Shown here: piece after piece, positions 26,414-35,046 of the stretch
Position numbering within the stretch: the first letter of the stretch is position 1
How the letters are laid out: the number at the start of each line of letters is the position of its first letter
NCBI RefSeq assembly: GCF_003260995.1
Contig: NZ_CP030040.1
Location: 3,296,416 to 3,360,415, forward strand
Source of the DNA: Acetobacterium sp. KB-1
GTDB taxonomy: Bacteria; Bacillota; Clostridia; Eubacteriales; Eubacteriaceae
Reading direction: 5' to 3'
DNA: 64,000 nucleotides
Notes under the pieces: model-generated
Databases searched by the model: none
Told to the model about the DNA's origin: nothing
The model's input: the letters and a program-made list of their open reading frames with translations, nothing else
Translations under genes and position numbers: made by a program

Positions 26414-26974
26414 ATGGATAAACGGGAAAGAATATTAAAAGCCGCATTAAAACTTTTCAACCAATATGGCTTCGATAATACCCCCACGGCACGAATTACC
26501 AAAGAGGCAGGAGTCGCCACGGGAACATTGTTTAATTATTTTAAAAGCAAGGAAGAACTGATTAATTTTCTTTATTTAACCTGCAAAGAATCCTTGAACC
26601 GACGCTTATCCTATGGGCTTGATCAGGAGACCACCTATCGAAGCAAGCTTAAACGGATTTATATAAATTACATCGGTTGGAGCCTTGATCATACCAATGA
26701 GTTCCTGTTTTTTCAGCAGTTCTGCAATGCTTCTTGCATCGGCGAAACTACCCGAAAAGAAGGATTAAGTAAGTTCAATAACATTATAGCGTTGGTTTCT
26801 GAAGGGATTGAGCAGGAAATTATTAAAAATGTCAATCTGGAATACATGAGCAATCTGCTGATGGGGATTCTCAATGCGAACAGCTATTATTTTATTAATA
26901 ATCCCAATTTGGTGGCCGAAGACGAGTTTTTAGAAGCCTCGTTTAATTTTTTGTGGGACAGTATTAAAAAGTAA
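26414..26974 (+). CDS. TetR-family transcriptional regulator
   Basis: A 186-residue regulator. The N-terminal helix-turn-helix ([19 protein letters not shown], then [26 protein letters not shown]) is typical of TetR. The C-terminal 130 residues form the ligand domain, without a recognisable motif. ATG 26414 follows AGGAGGC. Matching palindromes sit on its own promoter and just after its stop, before the aldo/keto reductase gene, so it probably represses both itself and that gene. Confidence 0.88.
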   Translation: MDKRERILKAALKLFNQYGFDNTPTARITKEAGVATGTLFNYFKSKEELINFLYLTCKESLNRRLSYGLDQETTYRSKLKRIYINYIGWSLDHTNEFLFFQQFCNASCIGETTRKEGLSKFNNIIALVSEGIEQEIIKNVNLEYMSNLLMGILNANSYYFINNPNLVAEDEFLEASFNFLWDSIKK

Positions 26975-26990
26975 TTTTTTTAAAAATGAA

Positions 26991-27004
26991 TGACTAATCA
27001 GTCA
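26991..27004. promoter_or_regulatory. Second TetR operator, upstream of the aldo/keto reductase gene
   Basis: TGACTAATCAGTCA is an inverted repeat with 5-base arms and shares the outer bases and the following ATTTTA with the operator at 26360-26373. It is about 155 bp before the reductase start. Confidence 0.6.
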
Positions 27005-27159
27005 TTTTACTGGCTGTTTTGGCTTTTTAAAGAGTGAATCAAACAAAAATCACTGAGATTAAGAGAGAAATGATTGGTGACGAACACAATAAAATGATCA
27101 CAAATAGTACGATTATAAATTATTCAATTATAAATAAAATGAATGAAGGAGCTACGAAA

Positions 27160-28323
27160 ATGAAATATCGGATCAACCCTAAAAATGGCGACAAGCTTTC
27201 AGCCCTGGGATTTGGCTGTATGCGCTTTGCCAAAGATGAACAAGAAGTGGAAAGGCAGATTATTTATGCCATTGAGCACGGGGTCAATTATTTTGATACC
27301 GCTTATATTTATCCCAAAAGCGAAGCAATATTGGGACGGGTGCTGGCAAAGGGCTATCGTGATCGGGTGAAGATTGCAACCAAAATGCCCCCATACTTAG
27401 TAAAAAAATATGAAGATTTGGATAAGCTTTTTGAGACCGAACTGGAGCGCTTGCAAACCAATCATATCGATTATTATTTTTTGCATATGCTGACGGATGT
27501 TAATATCTGGACACGACTGGTTAATCTGGGCATCCTTAAATGGATTGAGGAAAAGAAACAGGCGGGTCAGATTATTAATATTGGCTTTTCATACCACGGC
27601 GGCCGGGACGAATTCAAAAAGCTGATCGATATCTACGACTGGGAATTCTGCATGATCCAGTTTAACTTCCTTGACGAAAACAGGCAAGCAGGCAAAGAAG
27701 GGCTTAAATATGCGGCGGCCAAAGGGCTGCCGGTGATGATTATGGAACCTTTAAGAGGCGGGAAACTGGTCACTAATCTGCCCAAGGAGGTTTATAAGGT
27801 TTGGGACAAGGCTGATGTGAAGCGATCACCGGCGGAGTGGGCCTTTCGCTGGATCTGGAATCACCCGGAAGTCACGGTGGTTTTATCGGGAATGAATTCT
27901 CAGGCAATGGTTGAAGAAAATATCAACGTGGCTTCTCAGGCAGAAGCGAACGCCTTTACCGAGGCCGACTTTGATTTGTTTAACCAGGTTACTGACATCT
28001 TAAATCAAAAGATTAAAATCTCCTGTACCGGCTGCAATTATTGTATGCCATGTCCTATGGGGGTTGACATCCCGACCTGTTTTTCAACCTATAATGACCG
28101 TGAGATTGAAGGCAAAACAGCGGCACTTAGCAAATATATTATGCAAACCAGTGTAAAAAGCCAGACGAGTAATGCTTCCCGCTGTACGAAATGTGGCAAA
28201 TGCGAGAGTCATTGCCCCCAGAATATAAAAATCAGAGACGAATTAACGACCGTCACCAAAGCGATGGAAGGTTTTTATTATAAGCCAACCCGATTTTTGA
28301 TTAAGCGCTTTATGCGACTTTAG
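27160..28323 (+). CDS. Aldo/keto reductase with C-terminal [4Fe-4S] domain
   Basis: A 387-residue protein. Residues 1-280 form the TIM barrel of aldo/keto reductases with LGFGCMRF, the catalytic FDTAYIY near residue 50, and IEHGVNYFD. The C-terminal 100 residues carry two iron-sulfur motifs, CTGCNYCMPCP near 287 and CTKCGKCESHCP near 340. Proteins of this type are frequent in clostridia and are thought to use electrons from ferredoxin or NAD(P)H to reduce carbonyls; the substrate is unknown. Start ATG 27160 has AAGGAG upstream; the earlier in-frame start lies in AT-rich leader sequence. Likely controlled by the adjacent TetR protein. Confidence 0.87.
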   Translation: MKYRINPKNGDKLSALGFGCMRFAKDEQEVERQIIYAIEHGVNYFDTAYIYPKSEAILGRVLAKGYRDRVKIATKMPPYLVKKYEDLDKLFETELERLQTNHIDYYFLHMLTDVNIWTRLVNLGILKWIEEKKQAGQIINIGFSYHGGRDEFKKLIDIYDWEFCMIQFNFLDENRQAGKEGLKYAAAKGLPVMIMEPLRGGKLVTNLPKEVYKVWDKADVKRSPAEWAFRWIWNHPEVTVVLSGMNSQAMVEENINVASQAEANAFTEADFDLFNQVTDILNQKIKISCTGCNYCMPCPMGVDIPTCFSTYNDREIEGKTAALSKYIMQTSVKSQTSNASRCTKCGKCESHCPQNIKIRDELTTVTKAMEGFYYKPTRFLIKRFMRL

Positions 28324-28332
28324 ACCACCGCC

Positions 28333-28692
28333 TTACCGAGTAGCTTCCATGGAGGCGGTTGCGATGATATCAATCCCCAGGTCTAAAACATTGGTAATCA
28401 CGGGTGCGCCACAACAAAGAACTTCTGTTACCACCACTTGATTAATGGCCGCCATAACACTAAAAATATGGTTTTTGGGAATAGCTCGGGCACTTCGCAC
28501 CGGTAGCACCGGCATTTCGGCAAAGTTTGTCTTCACCGTTGTGCATAAGGTTCGGGTGGGGTTGGTCGCTTCGTTAATGGCAAATTCCTGGCCCCGTTTG
28601 CATTTTTGACCAGTGACACTAAATTCAGATTGCTCCTGGGTGACTGACAAGGTACAGCCATTGGGGCAAAGAAAACAGATCAACTCTTTCAT
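28333..28692 (-). CDS. DUF1667 domain protein of a glycerol-3-phosphate-dehydrogenase-like operon
   Basis: A 119-residue cysteine-rich protein: CFLCPNGC near residue 6, CKRGQEFA near 32, and CTTVKTNF near 50, followed by PVRSARAIPKNHIFSVM. The cysteine pattern fits DUF1667, which regularly accompanies GlpA/GlpB-like flavoproteins and probably binds an iron-sulfur cluster or acts as electron carrier. The gene begins two bases after the GlpB-like gene. It ends 9 bp from the convergent reductase gene. Confidence 0.83.
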   Translation of the reverse strand: MKELICFLCPNGCTLSVTQEQSEFSVTGQKCKRGQEFAINEATNPTRTLCTTVKTNFAEMPVLPVRSARAIPKNHIFSVMAAINQVVVTEVLCCGAPVITNVLDLGIDIIATASMEATR

Positions 28693-28693
28693 G

Positions 28694-29941
28694 TCAGCTT
28701 ACCTCCATTTCAAAAGATAGGATTGTGTTTGAAGTAAGGTTGAGCTTGGAAAAGTCGACTTCCAGACGTTCCATTTCCGGCGGACGCAAATGGGAGTAGC
28801 TTTTTCTAAAGACTTCTTGTTCATTGACTCTTACAATAACAGCACAGTGATGTAAAACCCGCTGACTTCGGAAATAGACAATGGTTTTTAGATCATCGTC
28901 TAGATTCAGTCGTTGCGGCACCAGGTAAGCAAAATTGGCATCTGTCTTTAAGGCGATTTCAGAACGCGGTTTGGGGCGATAGTTGGCCGCGAATGTTCCG
29001 GCCAGGTCACCGCTTTCGGAGACAAAGTCGACCAGATCGTTGACATGAAGAGCATTGCCGCAAGAAAAGACACCATCAACTGAGGTCATCAGTGCAGTAT
29101 TGCAAATAGGCCCCTTGGTGCGAGGATCCAGTGCAACTCCCAGGCTTTCAGCCAATTCATTTTCGGGAATCAGACCAACAGAAAGAATCAGACCATCGCA
29201 CGCAATTATTTCACTGGTGCCGCTGATCGGTTGCATGTTTTCGTCGACGGCACAGACTTCAACAGCGGTCAACCGTTCTTCGCCATAAACCCGGGTAACC
29301 GTTTTAGAAAGATGCAGGGGAATATCAAAATCATGGAGGCACTGATAAATGTTTCGGGTTAGTCCCGAAGGCGTCGGTTTGGCTTCGTAAACCCCTAATA
29401 CGGTGGCGCCTTCCAGGGTCAAACGACGGGCCATAATTAAGCCGATATCGCCGCTGCCCAGGATTACACATTTTTTGGTCGGCATCTGGCCTAAAAGATT
29501 AATGTAATGCTGGGCCGTTCCGGCCGTGAATATCCCGGCCGGGCGGGTGCCATGAATGAAGACCTGCCGGGCGGTGCGTTCCCGGCAGCCGGTAGCAAGC
29601 ACCAGAGATCGGGCCGCGATGGTGATCACGCCGGTTTCATTGACCGCCGTTAGCGTAAAGCCATCAGCTGTTTTTTTAATGCGGCTGACAAAGGTAGTGG
29701 TCAAAGCTTCAATCCCGGTTTGCTTAAAGGCGTTTATATCGCGGTCGGCATATTCCGGGCCGGTTAATGCTTCAGAAAAGCGAACCAGACCGAAGCCATC
29801 ATGAATGCATTGTTTAAGAATCCCACCCAGACGGGGTTCACGTTCAATCAGTAGGGTTTGGGCACCGGCTCGATGGGCGGCTAAAGCGGCGGAAAGACCG
29901 GCTGGGCCGCCGCCGATGACGATCACATCAGTCTGTTTCAT
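28694..29941 (-). CDS. NAD(P)/FAD-dependent oxidoreductase, GlpB-like position
   Basis: A 415-residue flavoprotein. The N-terminal FAD motif is DVIVIGGGPAGLSAALAAHR and a second dinucleotide motif is CVILGSGDIGLIMARRL near residue 155; the C-terminal domain holds DGVFSCGNALHVNDLVDF. It belongs to the pyridine nucleotide-disulfide oxidoreductase fold. It overlaps the GlpA-like gene by four bases. In clostridial genomes the trio GlpA-like, this protein and DUF1667 forms a membrane-independent glycerol-3-phosphate or polyol-phosphate dehydrogenase; the electron acceptor (NAD+ or ferredoxin) is not evident. Confidence 0.85.
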   Translation of the reverse strand: MKQTDVIVIGGGPAGLSAALAAHRAGAQTLLIEREPRLGGILKQCIHDGFGLVRFSEALTGPEYADRDINAFKQTGIEALTTTFVSRIKKTADGFTLTAVNETGVITIAARSLVLATGCRERTARQVFIHGTRPAGIFTAGTAQHYINLLGQMPTKKCVILGSGDIGLIMARRLTLEGATVLGVYEAKPTPSGLTRNIYQCLHDFDIPLHLSKTVTRVYGEERLTAVEVCAVDENMQPISGTSEIIACDGLILSVGLIPENELAESLGVALDPRTKGPICNTALMTSVDGVFSCGNALHVNDLVDFVSESGDLAGTFAANYRPKPRSEIALKTDANFAYLVPQRLNLDDDLKTIVYFRSQRVLHHCAVIVRVNEQEVFRKSYSHLRPPEMERLEVDFSKLNLTSNTILSFEMEVS

Positions 29942-31710
29942 TGGGGTGCTCTTTTCGTTTGATGATAGAGGATCACAGAATTTTCACCGCTTTTTTTTAC
30001 GGCGGATAGCGGGATATTAAAATGATCGGCAATGATGCGAGTGACCAGGGGGCCACAGAAGCCACCCTGGCAACGCCCCATCCCAGGGCGCAACCGTCGT
30101 TTGATGCCGTCCAGCGTTGGTACGGTCAGACTGCTGTTAAGGGCATCGATGATTTCACCTTTGCTGATCTCTTCGCAGCGACATACGATCATCCCATAGT
30201 CGGGGTTTTCACGAATTAAGCCATTTCGCTTTGAATCCTCCAGGGTATTAAGCCGTGGAGGAGCAATCCGAAGCGGATTAAAATCCGGATTCACCACCAC
30301 CTTCATCGACTGACCAAGCATCTGGATACACCAACCGGCAATCTCCTCAGCGATGGCAGGGGCCGCGGTGACACCGGGGGATTGAATCCCGCCGGCATGA
30401 ATGATGTTGTCGGTAAAGAGGCCTTTGCGCACGACAAAGTCTTCTTCATAGGTGGCCGCCCGAACTCCGGTAAAGTAGGCGATCACATCACTGGATTTAA
30501 GCTCCGTGGCAATTTGCTTTTGCATCTCCAGAATGCTGTTAACCTCGTCACCATGGGTTGCGGTATCTTCCCGGTCGGGGGTTTCAATGGCATTGGGGCC
30601 AATTAACATGTTGCCATGGATCGAGTGAATCAGTCCAACCCCTTTGGTATGGCTTTTGCCGGTAAACCCGTTAATCATCCGCTTAATGGGATTTTTGGGT
30701 AAGGCAGAGAGCTGGTGCGGCAGGATCGCAAACGGGGAGATGCCCATGCTGGACCGAACCATATAGCCGGATTTTTTGTCGGTAATGATATCGGTTCCAC
30801 GGCGGGGATGGATGGTAAAGGTACGGTCACCGCCCATCTCAGCAATTTCATCGGCATAGACGCCAGCCGCATTGATAACGATCTGCGGATAAAGGCGGCC
30901 CTTGTTGGTATCCACATGGATAATCTGACGATTGCTTGTTTCCATACTGGTAACCTGGGTATTCAGGCTGATTCGGGCTTTGTTGGCAACGGCATTTTCA
31001 GCCAGAGCAATGGTCATTTCATAAGGACTGGTAATACCGCCAGTGGGCATGTACATTCCGCCGATCACAAAGTCCGGCAGGTGGGGTTCATGCTGCCGGA
31101 GGGCATCCCGTTTTAAATAGGTCACCCCGGAAATCCCCATGGCCCTTGCTTTTAATTTAAGAATCCAGACTAATATACGTTCCCAGTTTTTCACGCAAAG
31201 CATGACCTGACCCTTTTGCTCAAAGGGCACCGACAGTTGCTTGGAAAGCGCTGGATAGATCTGGTTTCCGCGGAGATTATAGCGGTGCTTCTGAGATTTT
31301 TTAGAAAAATTGACACCTACATGAACAACGCCGCCGTTGGCTCCGGTGGCACCGAGGGCGACATCGGCTTTTCTCTCTACCAGTAATATATCCAGCTGGT
31401 AGCGGGATAGTTCCCGGGCGATGGCGCAGCCCACGATTCCGCCACCAATGATCAGCACATCCGGCTTTTCGCCATTTAAACTTTGATCCTGAACTGTGGG
31501 AAGCGTTTTATTTTGTTTGAATCCCTTTAGACGGATGTCATTGATAACACCCAAATAGTTTTTTTTATCAACGGCCAGCTGACCAGCCTTGACGACAGTG
31601 TTCCAGTCATCAACGACCCCTCTTAGCACAATACAGCCCCGTTCTTCCGAAACTGTGATCCGGGGGGAGAGAGCTCTAATCTGCTTGCAGATTTTATTAA
31701 AATGGCGCAT
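29938..31710 (-). CDS. GlpA-like FAD-dependent dehydrogenase with C-terminal BFD domain
   Basis: A 590-residue protein. After an N-terminal segment of about 100 residues with a VTVSEERG/BON-like look, the DAO-fold FAD site DVLIIGGGIVGCAIARELSR begins near residue 85. Further GlpA features are GATGANGGVVHVG, RAATYEEDF and, near 500-560, the BFD-type [2Fe-2S] cysteines in MIVCRCEEISKGE, RPGMGRCQGGFCGP. Start ATG 31710 has AAGGAG 10 bases before it. By homology it oxidises glycerol 3-phosphate or a similar hydroxy-phosphate to the keto form. It overlaps the next gene by 4 bp and follows the aldolase gene by 44 bp. Confidence 0.87.
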   Translation of the reverse strand: MRHFNKICKQIRALSPRITVSEERGCIVLRGVVDDWNTVVKAGQLAVDKKNYLGVINDIRLKGFKQNKTLPTVQDQSLNGEKPDVLIIGGGIVGCAIARELSRYQLDILLVERKADVALGATGANGGVVHVGVNFSKKSQKHRYNLRGNQIYPALSKQLSVPFEQKGQVMLCVKNWERILVWILKLKARAMGISGVTYLKRDALRQHEPHLPDFVIGGMYMPTGGITSPYEMTIALAENAVANKARISLNTQVTSMETSNRQIIHVDTNKGRLYPQIVINAAGVYADEIAEMGGDRTFTIHPRRGTDIITDKKSGYMVRSSMGISPFAILPHQLSALPKNPIKRMINGFTGKSHTKGVGLIHSIHGNMLIGPNAIETPDREDTATHGDEVNSILEMQKQIATELKSSDVIAYFTGVRAATYEEDFVVRKGLFTDNIIHAGGIQSPGVTAAPAIAEEIAGWCIQMLGQSMKVVVNPDFNPLRIAPPRLNTLEDSKRNGLIRENPDYGMIVCRCEEISKGEIIDALNSSLTVPTLDGIKRRLRPGMGRCQGGFCGPLVTRIIADHFNIPLSAVKKSGENSVILYHQTKRAPQ

Positions 31711-31754
31711 TTTTACAACTCCTTTGCTTAACATGGTTGGTTTTGTGGTAGCGA

Positions 31755-32996
31755 TCATCTGCTTTGGTAGAGCGCTTCCAGAATTAACCGGGCACTTTTT
31801 TCGGCGGCCCGGCACCGTGCATGGGCTTCGTCAGGGGTGGCACCGCAAACCACCATGCCATGATTTTCCATCACACAGGCGCGGTTGTCTTTGATCGCCT
31901 TGACAACATTTACCGACAGTTGTTTGGAAGTGGGGAAGGCATATTCGGCTAGTTCCACATCGCCGCCCAGGCATTTGGCCAGTTCCGGGTTTGGGGGCAC
32001 TATTTTTTGATGGGCGGCGGCAAAAACGCTGCAATAAACGGGGTGGGTATGGATGACGCAGTGGACATCCGGATGGCCTGCATAAAGGGCTGCATGAAGG
32101 GCCTTTTCACCGGTCGGTTTGATCTTTCCTTCGTATTTTAAGGTGTTCATTTCAACCCGTACCATGTCATAAGGTGTGAGCGTTAAATAGTCCATTCCGG
32201 ATGGCGTGCACAGCATGTACTGTTGATCCAGTCGAATGGAGATATTACCCCAGGTCCCCTGAACCAGATTTTCCCGGGAAAGCAACTGCCCCAGATCAAC
32301 CAGTTGATTCCTGAGGGTCAGCTCATGATTTGATAGGCTCCGCGAAAGATCAGAAGGCGTCTGATGGGAAAGCGATCCCGAAATTTTTGAATAGGAGAGC
32401 TCATAGCCCAGGTGCATGATCTGTGCCTCAAGCGGTTTTAATGTTTTGGCACCACCTAACATAATGGCCTGCAAATGAACCTGAGCCGCTTTTTCCATCA
32501 ATAAGGTGACGATCAAGGCTTCATTAAGATTTTTCCCCACGGCGATAGCACCCTGCTCGTCGGGATCATTGCTTTTTATCAGACAACAGCGATTTTTCTT
32601 TAAAATACGGTTTATTTTTTTTAATTCATCTAAGGCACAAGTTTTCATCGTCAGGCCAATAATTTGAGCCATATCATCAAGTGCAGCAGGAATATCCTGC
32701 CCCATTTTAGCCGCTAGTGAACAAAACCGTGAATGGGTTAGAATAATGGCGTTTATTTTGCGGTCGGCAAGAAAAATTGAATAAGCCAGTTGATTATGGG
32801 TGATCAATTCATCCTGATTGATTAATCTAAAATGGTGATCATCACAATCATTTGAATAAACAGCGGGTACCGTCGCAAGAAAGGCATCATCAGAAATTCG
32901 CAGAGCCAGAAAGGCATTGCCCAGTTCAATGTTTGCTGATTTTAATTGGCTGATACAGGAATGAAGAACCTTTCGGGCGTTCTTTTCGTTACTCAT
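31755..32996 (-). CDS. Class II aldolase/adducin family protein with two tandem domains
   Basis: A 413-residue protein. The C-terminal half (about 210-413) is a complete class II aldolase: GTWGNISIRLD, CTPSGMDYLTLTP, the zinc histidines in CVIHTHPVYC, and the late metal histidine in ENHGMVVCG. The N-terminal half has the same fold signals (LTHSRFCSLAAKM, then GAIAVGKNLNEALIVTLLMEKAAQVH) but lost the HTHP motif and is probably structural or regulatory. Class II aldolases cleave or isomerise ketose phosphates such as fuculose- or ribulose-phosphate. It overlaps the kinase gene by 8 bp. Substrate unknown. Confidence 0.82.
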   Translation of the reverse strand: MSNEKNARKVLHSCISQLKSANIELGNAFLALRISDDAFLATVPAVYSNDCDDHHFRLINQDELITHNQLAYSIFLADRKINAIILTHSRFCSLAAKMGQDIPAALDDMAQIIGLTMKTCALDELKKINRILKKNRCCLIKSNDPDEQGAIAVGKNLNEALIVTLLMEKAAQVHLQAIMLGGAKTLKPLEAQIMHLGYELSYSKISGSLSHQTPSDLSRSLSNHELTLRNQLVDLGQLLSRENLVQGTWGNISIRLDQQYMLCTPSGMDYLTLTPYDMVRVEMNTLKYEGKIKPTGEKALHAALYAGHPDVHCVIHTHPVYCSVFAAAHQKIVPPNPELAKCLGGDVELAEYAFPTSKQLSVNVVKAIKDNRACVMENHGMVVCGATPDEAHARCRAAEKSARLILEALYQSR

Positions 32997-33822
32997 TGAG
33001 GGCCGCTCTTATTTTCTCTTGAAGGATCAGCACCTCGCTGTCAATGTTCCAAACCCCAAGTCGCACAATTAAAAACGGTAACCGCCAGGGTGCAATTTCT
33101 GAGTCAGTCATTCCGGTTGTTTTTTGATATTCTTTTAGATATCGTTTACAAAGAAATTTTCGAACGGTTTCCAGAGCCATTGCTACCGCCTTATTAAGAC
33201 CAGGAATCATTTCACCTTCGTTTAAGAGATAGAGGGTAGCCGCTACATCTGCCGCCGGGACGCCACGAGCAGCCGTCATCCAGTCGATGATCGTAGCAGA
33301 CTGACGATCTGACATGATATTGTCCGGATGATAATCAAGATGCAAGATGGAATTTCCATCAGGGAGTTTCGCAAGTTTTACTAAAATGTTGTCTTTTTCC
33401 GTTTTGGTTAAGAAAGAAAGGGGTTGGGAATCGAGGGTAGTGATAACCATTTCATTATAACTACGGATAATATTGGTTTGGGTATTGTGCAACTGAGTTT
33501 GCAATTCTACCATCAGTTTGGGGACTCCAAAAGCAGTTGTGGGATAGGATCCCGCGAGGCTGATTAAGGGTTTGCCACTAACACTTTCAATGATCATCCC
33601 AGTTCGGTTTTTTATTTGAATCAACCCATAGCATTTTACCTTGGTGACACCTTTTTCATAGGCTTCGATGGTATTAATTTTTTCGTTTTCAATGAGGAAT
33701 GGATCGACTTCGGCGTTAAAAAGTTTCAATAACTGTGAGCCTTCCCAGGCATAGATCTCTGAGGATCGACTAGTGAACAGCGGGGAATCAAGTCGCTCTG
33801 GGGGATAGTTGACAACACGCAT
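32989..33822 (-). CDS. APH-type small-molecule kinase
   Basis: A 277-residue phosphotransferase of the aminoglycoside/choline/5-methylthioribose kinase fold. The catalytic loop is HLDYHPDNIM near residue 160 and the metal-binding aspartate is in ATIIDWMTAARG near 175. Start ATG 33822 has AAAGGAG 9 bases upstream. It is the first gene of the five-gene operon, upstream of the aldolase. The operon context suggests phosphorylation of a sugar, polyol or nucleoside-derived sugar that the flavoproteins and aldolase then process. Resistance function is unlikely in this context. Confidence 0.78.
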   Translation of the reverse strand: MRVVNYPPERLDSPLFTSRSSEIYAWEGSQLLKLFNAEVDPFLIENEKINTIEAYEKGVTKVKCYGLIQIKNRTGMIIESVSGKPLISLAGSYPTTAFGVPKLMVELQTQLHNTQTNIIRSYNEMVITTLDSQPLSFLTKTEKDNILVKLAKLPDGNSILHLDYHPDNIMSDRQSATIIDWMTAARGVPAADVAATLYLLNEGEMIPGLNKAVAMALETVRKFLCKRYLKEYQKTTGMTDSEIAPWRLPFLIVRLGVWNIDSEVLILQEKIRAALNE

Positions 33823-33864
33823 AGCTTCGCTCTCCTTTAATGGATTATAAAACACCTTAAATAT

Positions 33865-33877
33865 CACAAATGTGAAT
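33865..33877. promoter_or_regulatory. Operator copy 1, CACAAATGTGAAT
   Basis: An exact 13-base copy of the site at 33949-33961, with a CACA-2-TGTG core. It lies downstream of the start point expected for the minus-strand kinase operon, a repressor position. Confidence 0.6.
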
Positions 33878-33900
33878 GCGGAGGTGTTTTATTAGTTTTC

Positions 33901-33930
33901 ATTATATCTTTCTAGAATAGGAAATGTCAA
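33901..33930 (-). promoter_or_regulatory. Promoter of the kinase/aldolase/GlpA-like operon
   Basis: On the minus strand TTGACA (33930-33925) and TATAAT (33906-33901) are exact consensus with an 18-base spacer, 80 bp before the kinase start. Confidence 0.75.
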
Positions 33931-33948
33931 TGAAGGTGGAACAAGAAG

Positions 33949-33961
33949 CACAAATGTGAAT
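33949..33961. promoter_or_regulatory. Operator copy 2, CACAAATGTGAAT
   Basis: The second exact copy, ending 2 bases before the TTGACA of the plus-strand promoter. A related half, ATCACAGGTG, lies in that promoter's spacer. Confidence 0.6.
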
Positions 33962-33963
33962 AC

Positions 33964-33992
33964 TTGACAAATCACAGGTGCGGTTATATTAT
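33964..33992 (+). promoter_or_regulatory. Promoter of the SorC-family regulator
   Basis: TTGACA (33964-33969) and TATTAT (33987-33992) have a 17-base spacer; the gene starts 44 bp downstream. Confidence 0.65.
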
Positions 33993-34035
33993 GGGAACAA
34001 CGCAATACCTAGCGAATAAGAGTAAGAGGAAATAA

Positions 34036-34989
34036 ATGAAACTTAACGATGATCAGTTGCTGATTTTGCGTATCGCAAAATACTATTATCTTGATGGCTT
34101 AAGTCAACAGGAAATAGCCCAAAAAGAAAATATTCACCGTTCTCAAATTTCACGTATCCTTAAATTGGCACGGGAACTGGGATACGTTAAAATTCGCGTC
34201 AGCACCCCGGAAAGCTGTACGGCTGATGGATTAGGCAGTCAGATCCGCGAAATGTTGGGGCTAAAGGATGTTTTTGTAGCACCTTCGTTATCGAAACAGC
34301 CAGATCAATCTGAGGCGTTATACTTTTTTGCAGCTCGCCAACTCGAAGAGATCCTGCCGGAGTGTAAAAATATCGGCATTGGCTTAGGTAAAACGCTGTA
34401 CCATGTGGCGGCTCAACTTACCAAAAAACGGGTGGATTAACCGCTTAAGTTTTTCTCGGTGGTGGGATCATCCGGCACCAATAACCCCTATTTGCAGCCC
34501 AGTGTCATTTTGGATAATTTCGCCAGGCATTTTGGTGGCAGCTGTCATTACAACACCTTTACCATTTGTCAAAAGCGAAGTATGATGTCATCATACGATT
34601 TGAAACGCTTTGACGAACTGAAACAAGCTTATGAAAAACTGGATACGGTTGTTTTATCAATTGCGGGCCCGATGAATATCAATTATCCGTATTTTGACGA
34701 ATTTTCATTGTTTCGAAAAAAATTTGACATTACTCAGGCCTTATTCAGATCCCATGCCAATCTTTTGGGACATGTCATGTACGAAAACCATGAATCACTC
34801 CAATTACCGGAAGATTATTTTATGACAAGTATGGATTTATCAGTACTGGAACAAACCAAGAATGTCATCTGCATTGCCCATGGCAAAGAGAAGCTAGATC
34901 CGATTATCAGTGCCGCCAGACAGCATTATATCAAGGTTTTGATCACGGATGAAGCGACGGCCAAAGCACTCATTCAGAAATTACATTAA
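34036..34989 (+). pseudogene. SorC-family sugar-binding regulator interrupted by an in-frame stop
   Basis: The frame starts at ATG 34036 (AGAGGAAATAA upstream). Residues 1-60 form the SorC helix-turn-helix (YYLDGLSQQEIAQKENIHRS, QISRILKLARELGYVKI), followed by the sugar-phosphate-binding domain with GIGLGKTLYHVAAQL. A TAA at 34438-34440 stops it after 134 residues, but the same frame continues directly with PLKFFSVVGSSGTNNP, the normal next part of the family, to a stop at 34989. Read through, it would have 317 codons, the usual length. One base change (for example CAA to TAA) explains it. It is divergent from the kinase operon, its likely target. Confidence 0.8.
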
Positions 34990-35046
34990 GACTGAGATGG
35001 TGGTGTAGTCACATAATGTATTTAAAATAACTAAGGAGAATTGATT

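Noticed and set aside
28345..28375. GCCTC/GAGGC-like hairpin near the end of the DUF1667 gene as a terminator of the reductase gene
   Set aside because: It is inside the coding region of the DUF1667 gene and lacks a T run.
32989..33822. Antibiotic-resistance phosphotransferase
   Set aside because: The kinase fold is shared with many metabolic kinases, and the operon is catabolic in content.
34403..34585. A separate frame bridging the broken SorC gene
   Set aside because: It shares no residues with the SorC family; the parts before and after the stop are already in the same frame.
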